Assembly: GCA_022792495.1 (NCBI GenBank)
Contig: JAAWBD010000047.1
Location: 1 to 32,886 of the forward strand
Length of the DNA stretch: 32,886 nt
From: Oscillospiraceae bacterium
Lineage (GTDB): Bacteria > Bacillota > Clostridia > Oscillospirales > Oscillospiraceae
Direction of reading: 5' to 3'
Below the pieces are notes generated by a model. That model was not told the origin of the DNA and ran no database searches. It saw only the letters and a program-made list of their open reading frames with translations. Position numbers and translations under genes: made by a program. The number at the start of each line of letters is the position of its first letter. Position 1 is the stretch's first letter. Positions 23,451-31,605 of this stretch are shown one piece after another.

Positions 23451-23489
23451 AAAACTCCCCAGTCTCCTATATGGAGACTGGGGAGTTTT
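23451..23489. terminator. Bidirectional terminator between the fusion gene and the secreted-protein operon
   Basis: Perfect 17-bp stem AAAACTCCCCAGTCTCC / GGAGACTGGGGAGTTTT (23451-23467 with 23473-23489), five-base loop, A and T runs on both sides. It serves both converging transcripts. Confidence 0.9.
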
Positions 23490-23509
23490 GACATATCATG
23501 GCCTATGGA

Positions 23510-24565
23510 TCAGGCTTGGTTGGCTATGACTGCATCAATTACCAGCTTCATGTGGTCGATGCTCTCCTGTAATTGGGCGTAACGGAAAAAGCCGGAACTG
23601 ACCACGCTTTCCCTCTTGCTCTGCCAGGATTCGGGCTTTAGCTTGGGATATTCGCCGGGGGCCCGAAGGCAGAAGTCGATATTCTCAATGGTCTCCTGCC
23701 AGCGCATTTGGACGGAGACAGCCTCGTACCGGGGGGTGTCGGCGGAGGGGTAGGGGAGACTGATCGCCTCGTCTGTGATGGCCTTTAGGGCCCGAACAGC
23801 CTCGAAGAAAGTCTCCTCCGTGAGATCCTCCCTGGTATCAAGATCCTCAAAACCCGTTATCAGCTGGTCGGCATACTGCTGGGTTTTGAGGGAATATTCC
23901 GCCGCATAGTCAAGCTGTCCCTGAGTGGGAGGATCGTAGAGGTAGAGGTGCTCAGTCCCCCAAATGGGGTCGGGGAGCCACAGGATGGTTTTCCCACACA
24001 GCTGGGCCACATTCCGTATGGGCAGATAGAGTTCACCCCGTAGGGTCAGGGGGTAAACAGTCTCTCCCACAGCGTTGGTCAAGATCCACTCCTGCCCATC
24101 CACCTCTATGAGGATATCAGGGCGGAGTTCTACCTCGACCCCTTGTTCCTCCTCTAACTCATCCCGCGCTCTCATCTCTTCCGTTCGTTTCTTCTCAAAG
24201 GGGGCGGTTCCAACCGCAATATAGAGGGGCAGAGTCTTTCTCAGGCCGATAGTCAACCGCGCATTTTCCTCATCCCACTCTATGGACGCTCCCAGCCACA
24301 GCTCAGCTGTCCGAAGGGGTATATAGACGGTTCCATTATAAGAGGGAAGTTTGGCCCGATAATCCTCCCTATCCCAAAACCCCACCACAACATCTTCGAT
24401 ATATATATTTTGTACCCCGGTATTCCAGGAATTCCAGTATTGAGCCTTGACTTGAATTGGGGTATTTGGCTCTGCCACAGCATGCGCAGGCATCGAAATT
24501 GCAGCTCCGAGGAGAAGCGCGGTCAAAAGCAAATGAACCACTCTGTTTTTTCTTGCCCTTCTCAT
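23510..24565 (-). CDS. Secreted protein with copper-amine-oxidase-N-like (stalk) domains
   Basis: A 351-residue exported protein with a signal peptide (basic RRARKNR, hydrophobic VVHLLLTALLLGAA, cleavage expected near AHA). Two segments resemble the copper amine oxidase N-terminal (stalk) domain common in clostridial surface proteins: NGTVYIPLRTAELWLGASIEW (first part) with DEENARLTIG, and GELYLPIRNVAQLCGKTI. The C-terminal 130 residues are helical and of unknown role. No catalytic site or wall anchor is visible. Two ATGs compete; the one at 24565 has GGGAG seven bases upstream, while the one at 24571 is too close to it. It follows the 24606-25241 gene by 40 bases and shares its promoter. Confidence 0.75.
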   Translation of the reverse strand: MRRARKNRVVHLLLTALLLGAAISMPAHAVAEPNTPIQVKAQYWNSWNTGVQNIYIEDVVVGFWDREDYRAKLPSYNGTVYIPLRTAELWLGASIEWDEENARLTIGLRKTLPLYIAVGTAPFEKKRTEEMRARDELEEEQGVEVELRPDILIEVDGQEWILTNAVGETVYPLTLRGELYLPIRNVAQLCGKTILWLPDPIWGTEHLYLYDPPTQGQLDYAAEYSLKTQQYADQLITGFEDLDTREDLTEETFFEAVRALKAITDEAISLPYPSADTPRYEAVSVQMRWQETIENIDFCLRAPGEYPKLKPESWQSKRESVVSSGFFRYAQLQESIDHMKLVIDAVIANQA

Positions 24566-24605
24566 AATCATTCTCCCTCTCTACTGTTTGGCCAAGACTG
24601 TTTCA

Positions 24606-25241
24606 TCACATAGCTTGATACGTATAGCGAACCGTGCAGGAGGAGACATTCACATATCCGGCATCAGTGGCGGCACGAACCTCAATTTGATCTTCAGACT
24701 TCAACTCAATTCCGTTTCGTTTCAAAAAATAGGTATAGTCCGTTGTCGCCGGGCTTATCTCATTTGTCCAAGTTTTTGCCTGCTTTTGGCTTATAAGGCG
24801 GATATACATTTTGCTCACTCCTCCGCCATACTGCATTCCCGTAAATTCAACCAAAAGGGAGTTACTGTCCTCCGTCAGCTTCCCCCCTCCCACCAGACGC
24901 CAGGGGGCTGAAAATTCTGTATCCAGAATGGTGGGGATACTGGTCTCTTTACTTAGAACCGTAAAAATATCATTCACTCTGGGCATCCGGATATTTTCAA
25001 CCTTGAGAACTGCGGCACGGACGATCTCCACCTCATCGGCCTTCCGCGTCCCCGCAGGGATGGGAACCTCCAGGAGTCTTGAGGTGACCCGATCCCCATC
25101 CGCAACAAAAATCTCGCAGGAAACACTCCCTCCCGCATGTTCAGACAGGGCCCAGGCTTCACCGGGAAGGGCAAGGGCCGGGGTGGAAAGGTTCAGCGCT
25201 ATGGTCAGAGCCACAAACATACTGATCACTTTTTTCATCAT
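24606..25241 (-). CDS. Secreted protein of unknown function
   Basis: A 211-residue protein with a clear signal peptide (MMKKVISMFVALTIALNL, cleavage expected after ALA near residue 28). The mature part looks like all-beta structure with alternating polar and hydrophobic strands (SVSCEIFVADGDRV; LLVEFTGMQYGGGVSKMYIR; VNVSSCTVRYTYQAM). I do not recognise a family. Two cysteines, one near each end of the mature part, could form a disulphide. The first ATG (25241) lies six bases past AAAGGA; the second in-frame ATG next to it is equally possible. It leads a two-gene operon driven by an almost perfect SigA promoter, so it may be strongly expressed. It is read divergently from the phosphate symporter gene. 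Confidence 0.75.
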   Translation of the reverse strand: MMKKVISMFVALTIALNLSTPALALPGEAWALSEHAGGSVSCEIFVADGDRVTSRLLEVPIPAGTRKADEVEIVRAAVLKVENIRMPRVNDIFTVLSKETSIPTILDTEFSAPWRLVGGGKLTEDSNSLLVEFTGMQYGGGVSKMYIRLISQKQAKTWTNEISPATTDYTYFLKRNGIELKSEDQIEVRAATDAGYVNVSSCTVRYTYQAM

Positions 25242-25298
25242 GACACATCCTTTCCGTTTGTTTATTTTGCCGCAAGTAACAATGTTTCTTACGCTTTT

Positions 25299-25327
25299 AT
25301 TATAGCATTTTGAACATACCCTGTCAA
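25299..25327 (-). promoter_or_regulatory. Consensus SigA promoter of the secreted-protein operon
   Basis: Minus strand: -35 TTGACA (25322-25327), 17-base spacer, -10 TATAAT (25299-25304) with an extended TGC. All twelve hexamer positions match the consensus. Confidence 0.88.
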
Positions 25328-25392
25328 GTTTTATGGTAAAAGTGTTTGCTTTGGCAAAAACGGAGATTTTTCTTTTTCTTTCGGCTTTTCTC

Positions 25393-25421
25393 TTTACGAA
25401 ATCCTTCGGGCAGTATATAAT
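25393..25421 (+). promoter_or_regulatory. SigA-type promoter of the Na/Pi symporter gene
   Basis: -35 TTTACG (25393-25398), 17-base spacer, -10 TATAAT (25416-25421), about 65 bases before the TTG start. It is divergent from the promoter at 25299; the two -35 boxes are 65 bases apart. Confidence 0.7.
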
Positions 25422-25487
25422 ATTTTTATCTGGCGTTTTCTTAACAAAGAGGGATACTGCCGCGTAGTCAAAGAGGAGGGCGAGCCT

Positions 25488-27290
25488 TTGAGCGCTACCA
25501 ATGTGATCTCGATGCTGGGTTCCATCGCGCTGTTTCTGTTCGGAATGTCCACCATGACCGACGGTCTGGCCCAGGTGTCGGGCGGACGGCTGGAGGGGAT
25601 CCTGGAGCGGCTTACGGACAATGTCTTTAAGGGGGTCCTGCTGGGGGCATTGGTCACCGCCGTCATCCACTCCTCGGCCACCACCACGGTGATGTGCGTG
25701 GGCTTTGTCAACGCCGGAGTGATGAAGCTGGAGCAGACGGTGGGCATTATCATGGGGGCCAACATCGGCACCACGGTGACCGCCCAGTTCCTGCGGCTGG
25801 CCAGCATCTCGGACAACACCAACCCCATCCTCACCGCCCTGCAGCCCGCTGTTCTGGGCCCAGTGCTGGCGGTGATCGGCATCATCCTCTATATGTTCAT
25901 CTCCAAGGGCAGCAAAAAGAGCATCGGGCAGATCTTCATCGGCATGGGCCTTCTCTTCATCGGGATGAACTCCATGACTACGGCGGTGGCCCCCCTGCAG
26001 AACGAGCCCTGGCTGGCCGACCTGATGGGCGCCCTCACCAACCCCGTGCTGGGGATGCTGGTGGGCGCCATCCTCACCGCCATTCTGCAGAGCTCCACCG
26101 CCTTCACCGGTATTCTCCAGGCCCTGAGCACCACGGGGGTGATCCGGTTCAACATGGCTATCCCCCTCATTATGGGGCAGAACGTGGGCACCACCCTCAC
26201 CGCGGTGCTGTCCAGCGCGGGGGCCAACAAGAACGCCAAGCGCACCGCCCTGATCCACCTCTTTTTCAACGTGATCGGATCGGTATTTTTCCTGGTTCTC
26301 CTGTACGCAGGCAACGCCATCGTCCACTTCACCTTCTGGGAGAGCGTGATGGACATGGGAACCATCGCCAACTTCCACCTGGTGTTCAACCTGTCCTGTA
26401 CGGCGCTGCTGCTGCCCTTTAACAGGCAGCTGGTACGGCTGGTGGAAAAACTGGTGCCCGGAGAGGCCCGGCAGCTGGACGACCTGTCGGTGCTGGACGA
26501 GCGGTTTCTGTCCACCCCCTCGGTGGCCCTGGAGCGGGCCCACGACGCGGTCATCGCCATGGGCACCTACGCCCACAGCAACTATAAGCTGGCGGTGGAG
26601 CTGCTGAGCCACTACGACCCCAAGAAGCTGGAGGAGCTGAACGAGACCGAGGTGGCCCTGGACAGGATGGAGAACGCCCTGGACAACTATCTGGTGAAGC
26701 TCACCGACCGGCCGCTGAACCAGCAGGACAGCGCCCACGTGTCGGAGCTTCTGCACACCCTCTCCGACTTCGAGCGGATCGGCGACTACGCCGTCAATGT
26801 AGCGGAGTGCGCCACGGCCATGCAGGAAAAGGGGATCTCCTTCTCCCCCATCGCGGTCCAGGAGCTGGACGCCCTGACCCGGACGGTGGACGAAACCATT
26901 GAGAAAACCCTGGACTGCTACCGGGAGCGGTCCTATGAGCTGTCCCTCCAGGTGGAGCCCCTGGAGGAGGTGGTGGATCTGCTGAAGGACGACCTGCGGG
27001 CCCGGCATGTGGAGCGGATCAAGACGGGGGACTGCACCATTGAGACGGGCACCCAGTTTTTGGAGCTGCTGATCAACCTGGAGCGGATCTCGGATCACTG
27101 CTCCAATGTGGCCATTGTGATCCTGCGGCAGACGGCCCCCAAGGATGACCTGGTGCACACCGACACCCACGCCTACACCCACGAGCTCCACCACGGGCAC
27201 AACCCCCAGTTCGAGCGGATGTTCGCCGCGAGCAAAGCCAAGTATTACGACCCGCTGAAGGAGATCGACCCCCTTCTGGGGGAGGACTGA
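25488..27290 (+). CDS. Na+/phosphate symporter fused to PhoU-like domains
   Basis: A 600-residue membrane protein of the NptA / Na-Pi cotransporter family that imports inorganic phosphate with sodium. Residues about 1-310 contain the two inverted Na-Pi repeats, with the signatures HSSATTTVM (61-69) and LQSSTAFTG. GANIGTTVTAQFL and GQNVGTTLTAVLS are the paired repeat motifs. Residues about 345-565 are PhoU-like helical domains (HDAVIAMGTYAHSNYKLAV; LSDFERIGDYAVNVAE; LERISDHCSNVA), where metal-binding E/DxxxD-type clusters are expected. The TTG start at 25488 is supported by GAGGAGG about 8 bases upstream. Such fusions are common in Firmicutes. It is monocistronic and ends at a strong hairpin. 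Confidence 0.94.
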   Translation: MSATNVISMLGSIALFLFGMSTMTDGLAQVSGGRLEGILERLTDNVFKGVLLGALVTAVIHSSATTTVMCVGFVNAGVMKLEQTVGIIMGANIGTTVTAQFLRLASISDNTNPILTALQPAVLGPVLAVIGIILYMFISKGSKKSIGQIFIGMGLLFIGMNSMTTAVAPLQNEPWLADLMGALTNPVLGMLVGAILTAILQSSTAFTGILQALSTTGVIRFNMAIPLIMGQNVGTTLTAVLSSAGANKNAKRTALIHLFFNVIGSVFFLVLLYAGNAIVHFTFWESVMDMGTIANFHLVFNLSCTALLLPFNRQLVRLVEKLVPGEARQLDDLSVLDERFLSTPSVALERAHDAVIAMGTYAHSNYKLAVELLSHYDPKKLEELNETEVALDRMENALDNYLVKLTDRPLNQQDSAHVSELLHTLSDFERIGDYAVNVAECATAMQEKGISFSPIAVQELDALTRTVDETIEKTLDCYRERSYELSLQVEPLEEVVDLLKDDLRARHVERIKTGDCTIETGTQFLELLINLERISDHCSNVAIVILRQTAPKDDLVHTDTHAYTHELHHGHNPQFERMFAASKAKYYDPLKEIDPLLGED

Positions 27291-27299
27291 GAAAATGAG

Positions 27300-27337
27300 A
27301 AGGCCACGCTGTACCGAGGTACAGCGTGGCCTTTTTT
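27300..27337. terminator. Terminator between the symporter and the coiled-coil gene (CGCTGTAC-core family)
   Basis: Perfect 16-bp stem (27300-27315 with 27318-27333), followed by T6 on the plus strand. The inner arms CGCTGTAC/GTACAGCG match those at 18391 and 29450. Confidence 0.9.
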
Positions 27338-27347
27338 GTCGGGGCTT

Positions 27348-28031
27348 TTATTTTTCGCCGTCCAGGGGGAGGGGCTGGGGGGGAGCGGCACTGTCCAGAG
27401 CCTCGATCTGGGCCTGGATGGCGTCCAGGGCGGCGTCCCGGTCGGTGAGGCCGGCGGTGAGATCCCGGATCCCCTGGCCCGCCCGATCCAGCTCCTGGGT
27501 AAGCTGGGCGGTGGCGGCGGAAAGGTCTGTCCGGAGGCGGTCGTAGGCCTGACGGGTCTTAGCGAACCAGTCCTTCACCTGCTCCTGGTGTCGCTGGGCC
27601 CGCTCACGGCCCTCCCGCTCGATGGCCTGGGCCCGGCCGTGGGCCTCCAGCTCAATGCTGGCGGTGCGGTCCTTCACCGCCTCGTAGGCGGTGGCGGCGG
27701 GCAGCACCTTATCCAGCTGATCCTGGAGCTGGTCGGAGAGGGTGCGCAGATCCTCCCGCTCCCCCTCCACCTGGCGCAGGCGCTCCTCCTTGTCGGAGAG
27801 CTGGCCGGCCAGGCGGCGGTTCTCCTCCTCCAGGGCGGCCAGGCGGAGCTCCTGAGCGGCGGCGCAATCCTCCCCCTCCGCCCGGGCCAGCTTCTCCTCG
27901 GCCAGCTCCTTCTGGAGGGCGGCCAGCTTTTCGGCGTGCTCCTTGGCGCTGCGCTCCAGGTAATTCATCACATCCTGCTTCTGAAAGCCGCCGAAGGTGG
28001 CGGTGCGGAACTGAAATCCATTCTCATTCAT
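27348..28031 (-). CDS. DivIVA-like coiled-coil protein
   Basis: A 227-residue protein. The N-terminal segment FRTATFGGFQKQDVMNYLE (8-26) has the pattern of the DivIVA/GpsB membrane-binding N-domain (F...GYDKQEVDDYL). Nearly everything after it is predicted coiled coil, rich in Glu, Ala, Leu and Arg (about 28-215). DivIVA-type proteins mark curved membrane and recruit division or wall-growth proteins. This is a distant relative common in Clostridia, so that role is only a suggestion. GAGGAGGT stands seven bases before the ATG at 28031, and a SigA-type promoter lies upstream. Confidence 0.75.
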   Translation of the reverse strand: MNENGFQFRTATFGGFQKQDVMNYLERSAKEHAEKLAALQKELAEEKLARAEGEDCAAAQELRLAALEEENRRLAGQLSDKEERLRQVEGEREDLRTLSDQLQDQLDKVLPAATAYEAVKDRTASIELEAHGRAQAIEREGRERAQRHQEQVKDWFAKTRQAYDRLRTDLSAATAQLTQELDRAGQGIRDLTAGLTDRDAALDAIQAQIEALDSAAPPQPLPLDGEK

Positions 28032-28067
28032 GGAGATTACCTCCTCTTTTCCCTATTCAGGAATCAT

Positions 28068-28096
28068 ATCATATCACATATTTCGACGGATGACAA
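28068..28096 (-). promoter_or_regulatory. SigA-type promoter of the coiled-coil gene
   Basis: Minus strand: -35 TTGTCA (28091-28096), 17-base spacer, -10 TATGAT (28068-28073). A second TATGAT follows at 28063-28068. The region upstream of the serpin gene on the other strand shows no convincing promoter. Confidence 0.65.
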
Positions 28097-28172
28097 CCTT
28101 GGAAAATAAAAAGGAACTTTTTCCCGGTTTTTTCGTCCAAGGAAGTAAAGTATTGGAAGGGAGCTGACCGCT

Positions 28173-29444
28173 ATGAAATACCGGCACATCATTCCTCTGG
28201 CCCTGTGCCTATCCCTGCTGGGAGGGTGCGCCAGGCTCCTGGCCCAGCCCCAGGGGACGGTGAAGCCCTTGCCCGTCCCCCAGGGAACGCTGCCCCCGGT
28301 GGAGGCCCTTGTCTGCCTCTCCGAGGGCGCTCTGGAGGGGTATCAGGCCTTTGGGGTGGAGCTGCTGCGGAGGAGCCATACACCGGGGGAGAACGTGCTG
28401 GTATCCCCCCTGTCGGCAGCCCTGGCTTTGGGGATGACCGCCAATGGGGCCGCTGAGGGAACCCTTGAGGAGTTCGAGGCCCTGTTCGGGCTGAGCCGGG
28501 ATATGCTGAACTCTCTGTGCGCCCGGCTGATGGCGGACTATGCCCAGCTGGGGGGCTCCACCCAGGCCACCCTGGCCAACTCCCTGTGGGCCGACCCGGA
28601 CATGGCCCTGGCCAATGGGTTCGTGCTCCGGTGCCAGGAGACCTATGGGGCGGAGCTGTTTCAGGCGGAGCTCCAGGATCCGGAGACAGTGAAGGCGGTA
28701 AACCGCTGGGTCAGCGAGGCCACCCGGGGGCTGATCCCCTCGGCGGTGGATGGGTTCGGGGAGGACACGGTGCTGGCCCTGGTGAACGCCATCTACCTGA
28801 AGAATCTGTTTGAGCAGCCCTTTGAGACTCCACACTCCGACTGGGAGATGGACTTCACCGCCGGTGATGGGACGGTGAGCCACCCCAAGGGGATGAGTAA
28901 CGGTACCCGGCGGGAGGAGTATATTGATACCGAGGACGGGCAGGGGGTCTTTCTTCCATACGACGACGGGCGGCTGGGGCTGCTACTGATGCTGCCCAGG
29001 GAGGGGATGACCCTGGAGGAGTATCTGGCGGGATGGACGGAAGGTACGGTTCCAGACCTTTTGGCTGCCCGGAAGGAGAGAAAGGTGAGCCTTGTCTGTC
29101 CCAAGTTTAAGGCGGAGTGGAGCGGGTCTTTGAAGGAGGCCCTCACCTCCATGGGGCTGGAGGAGGCCTTTGACCGGGATCGGGCTGACTTCTCCGCCAT
29201 GGGCAGCGCCCAGGGGAATCCCCCCTGTATTGGGGAGGTGCTCCACAAGACCGTTTTTGAGATCAACGAGAAGGGTACCGAGGCCGCCGCAGTGACGGTG
29301 GTGGAGATGGCGCCCACCTCGGCTCCGCCGCCGGAGGATCTGGTCTACCTGCGGTTTGACCGGCCCTTTTTGTATGGGATCGTGGATCGGGAGATGGGTA
29401 TTCCTCTGTTTCTGGGGTGCGCAGAGGACATGACGAAGGAATGA
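28173..29444 (+). CDS. Serpin-family lipoprotein, probably an active serine-protease inhibitor
   Basis: A 423-residue exported lipoprotein: signal peptide with lipobox LLGGC (Cys19), a Pro-rich spacer, then a full serpin domain (about 50-420). Typical serpin stretches are NVLVSPLSAALALGMTANGA, LALVNAIYLKN, KVSLVCPKFKAEW and the C-terminal RPFLYGIVDREMGIPLFLG. The reactive-centre hinge KGTEAAAVT (367-375) keeps the small residues that allow loop insertion, which marks inhibitory serpins. By hinge spacing P1-P1' is about Thr382-Ser383, suggesting an elastase-like target rather than a trypsin-like one. In gut bacteria surface serpins are thought to block host or competitor proteases. GGGAG lies nine bases before the ATG. 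Confidence 0.93.
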   Translation: MKYRHIIPLALCLSLLGGCARLLAQPQGTVKPLPVPQGTLPPVEALVCLSEGALEGYQAFGVELLRRSHTPGENVLVSPLSAALALGMTANGAAEGTLEEFEALFGLSRDMLNSLCARLMADYAQLGGSTQATLANSLWADPDMALANGFVLRCQETYGAELFQAELQDPETVKAVNRWVSEATRGLIPSAVDGFGEDTVLALVNAIYLKNLFEQPFETPHSDWEMDFTAGDGTVSHPKGMSNGTRREEYIDTEDGQGVFLPYDDGRLGLLLMLPREGMTLEEYLAGWTEGTVPDLLAARKERKVSLVCPKFKAEWSGSLKEALTSMGLEEAFDRDRADFSAMGSAQGNPPCIGEVLHKTVFEINEKGTEAAAVTVVEMAPTSAPPPEDLVYLRFDRPFLYGIVDREMGIPLFLGCAEDMTKE

Positions 29445-29449
29445 TGAAA

Positions 29450-29489
29450 AGGCGGCGCTGTACTAAACCGTACAGCGCCGCCTCGCTTT
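29450..29489. terminator. Bidirectional terminator between serpin and aminopeptidase genes (CGCTGTAC-core family)
   Basis: Perfect 14-bp stem AGGCGGCGCTGTAC/GTACAGCGCCGCCT (29450-29463 with 29470-29483), six-base loop, T-rich on the plus strand and TTTTC on the minus strand. Confidence 0.9.
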
Positions 29490-29502
29490 TTCCCTTTATC
29501 CT

Positions 29503-30912
29503 TTACCTTGCCAGGTAGATGGCCTTCATGGCCTTATACATCATATAGCAGTCCAGCTTGGAGGTGGTCTCGAAGGGGGAGTGCATACTCAGGACAGGAA
29601 CGCCGGCGTCCAGGGTGTCGATGTCCCGCTCGGCCATATAGCAGGCCACGGTGCCGCCGCCGCCGGCGTCCACCTTGCCCAGCTCAGCCATCTGCCAGAT
29701 CACCTGGGCCTGATCCAGAACCCGGCGGGCAAAACCCACCACCTCGGCGGAGGCGTCGCTGGCCCCACCCTTGCCTCGGGAGCCGGTGTACTTACACAGG
29801 CCCACGCCGTGGTTGATAAGGGCGGAGTTGCGCTTCTCGTATACCTCGGCAAAGTTGGGGTCGTAGGCGGCGGTCACGTCCGCGGAGAGACAGAAGGAGT
29901 GCTCGTAACAGGTTTTCAGGGAAACCCGCTGGGCGTCGCACAGGTCGCTCATGAAGGTGTCGAAGGCAGCGGACTTCATACCGGAGACGCCGGTGGAGCC
30001 AATCTCCTCCTTGTCGGCCAGCATACACACGGCGGTATGGGCAGGGTTCTCGGTCTCCAGCAGGGCGGCCAGGCAGGCGTAGGCGCAGACCCGGTCATCC
30101 TGGCCATAGGCGCCGATGAGGGAGCGGTCGAAGCCCACATCGCTGGCCCGGAAGGCGGGAACGGCCTCCAGCTCGGCAGAGATGAAGTCATCCTCCACCA
30201 GGCCATACTTCTGGTTGAGGATGTCCAGAATGGCCAACTTCACCCGGTCGGCTCCCTCGTCATCCTTGAAGGGCCGGGAGCCCACCAGGATGTTCAGGCT
30301 CTCGCCGGGGATGGCCTCCCCCAGGGGCTTTTTGGACTGCTCGGCCCCCAGGTGGGGCAGCAGGTCGTCCACAGTGAACACCGGGTCGCCGGGGTTGGCC
30401 CCGATGGCCACCCGGATGGCCGAGCCGTCGGCACGAACCACCACGCCGTGGAGCTCCAGGGGGATGGTGACCCACTGGTACTTGCGAACGCCGCCGTAGT
30501 AGTGGGTCTTTAAAAAGGCCAGCTCGCTGTCCTCATAGAGGGGGTTGGGCTTCAGATCCAAGCGGGGGGAGTCGATGTGGGCCGCCCCGATGGAGACTCC
30601 GTCGGCCATAGACTTTTCCCCGATAACGGCCAGCACCACCGCCTTGCCCCGGTTCACCCGGTAAAGCCTGTCCCCAGGCTTTACCGTCATGCCCCGGGTG
30701 AAGGGGGAGAAGCCCTTGGCCTGGGCCAGGCGGATCACCTCGTCCACCGCCTCCCGCTCGGTCATAGCGGCGTTGAGGAACTTCTTGTACTCCTCCCCGT
30801 AGGCGCCGATAAAGGACGCATCCTCCGCTGTGAGACGGTCATAGCCGTTTTTGGTATCGCTGAACAGCTGCTCCCGCCGAAGCTGGGCGGGGGTTTTTAC
30901 CTTGTCATCCAT
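29503..30912 (-). CDS. M18-family metallo-aminopeptidase
   Basis: A 469-residue cytoplasmic zinc aminopeptidase of family M18 (aspartyl aminopeptidase / aminopeptidase I type), which trims N-terminal residues from peptides and forms large tetrahedral complexes. Metal and catalytic elements in order: GAAHIDSPRLD (His112), YGQDDRVCAYA (Asp), LADKEEIGSTG (Glu-Glu pair) and the final VLSMHSPFE (His). The GGGGTVACYMAERDIDTLDAGVPV region is also typical. The length is normal. AGGAGG stands seven bases before the ATG. It lies 96 bases after coaE; a weak -10 (TATCCT) is present in that gap, so it may have its own promoter. Confidence 0.93.
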   Translation of the reverse strand: MDDKVKTPAQLRREQLFSDTKNGYDRLTAEDASFIGAYGEEYKKFLNAAMTEREAVDEVIRLAQAKGFSPFTRGMTVKPGDRLYRVNRGKAVVLAVIGEKSMADGVSIGAAHIDSPRLDLKPNPLYEDSELAFLKTHYYGGVRKYQWVTIPLELHGVVVRADGSAIRVAIGANPGDPVFTVDDLLPHLGAEQSKKPLGEAIPGESLNILVGSRPFKDDEGADRVKLAILDILNQKYGLVEDDFISAELEAVPAFRASDVGFDRSLIGAYGQDDRVCAYACLAALLETENPAHTAVCMLADKEEIGSTGVSGMKSAAFDTFMSDLCDAQRVSLKTCYEHSFCLSADVTAAYDPNFAEVYEKRNSALINHGVGLCKYTGSRGKGGASDASAEVVGFARRVLDQAQVIWQMAELGKVDAGGGGTVACYMAERDIDTLDAGVPVLSMHSPFETTSKLDCYMMYKAMKAIYLAR

Positions 30913-31008
30913 ATGGATTCCTCCTTGGTCATTGTGTGGTTAGGATACCACGAATTTATGAACTTTTCTATGGCTTGGGAAAATTTTTTTGTAAAGGGCC
31001 TGTTCTCC

Positions 31009-31605
31009 CTAAGGAGCAAGGAGCCACTGGAAAAGGGTCTTGGCCCGTTGGGCAAAGCTTTCCGGAGTATCCTCCGGGCGATTTTCCAGAATGTGATCGG
31101 CGTGGGCGCGATAAAAGCTGTCAGGCTGCTGGGCCTCCACCCGGCGGCGGGCATAGGCCTCGTCGATCCCGTCCCGGGCTATGATCCGCCGGAGGCGCAG
31201 CTCTTTGGGCGCCAGCACCGCCACCACGGCATCGCACTTGCAAACCAGGCCGCTCTCCACCAGGGCGATGGCGTCGATGGCCAGGGCGGGGCGCTCCCCC
31301 TCCCTGGCGGCCGCTATGCCCTCCTCCACCGCCGCCACCACAGCGGGGTGGGTAATGGCGTTCAGTTCCTCCAGGCGGTGGGGATAGACCGCGTCGGCCA
31401 GGCATTTGCGATCCACCTCTCCCTCTCCATTCAGGATATTCTTCCCGAAGGCTTTGGTGAGGGTGGCTTTCAGCTCCCCACTCTCCCGAAGAAGGCGGTG
31501 GTAGAGCTGATCCGCGTCCACCACCTCCGCCCCCAGGTCACCCAGGACATGGAGGGCAGTGGTTTTCCCCGCCCCGGTGGGGCCGGTGATGCCGATGACC
31601 CTCAT
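31009..31605 (-). CDS. coaE: Dephospho-CoA kinase
   Basis: CoaE carries out the last step of coenzyme A synthesis, phosphorylating the 3'-hydroxyl of dephospho-CoA with ATP. The 198-residue length is normal. The P-loop GPTGAGKT (8-15), VVDADQLYHRLL, the ITHPAV motif (85-90) and RRIIARDGIDEAYARRR in the lid region are all visible. Its ATG shares one base with the stop codon of the HD-domain gene upstream, so the two are translationally coupled. Confidence 0.94.
   Translation of the reverse strand: MRVIGITGPTGAGKTTALHVLGDLGAEVVDADQLYHRLLRESGELKATLTKAFGKNILNGEGEVDRKCLADAVYPHRLEELNAITHPAVVAAVEEGIAAAREGERPALAIDAIALVESGLVCKCDAVVAVLAPKELRLRRIIARDGIDEAYARRRVEAQQPDSFYRAHADHILENRPEDTPESFAQRAKTLFQWLLAP

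Noticed and set aside
25242-27200. Minus-strand frame extending the 24606 protein far upstream through the symporter region
   Set aside because: The true protein begins at 25241 with a signal peptide and ribosome site, downstream of a consensus promoter; the extension is antisense to the symporter.
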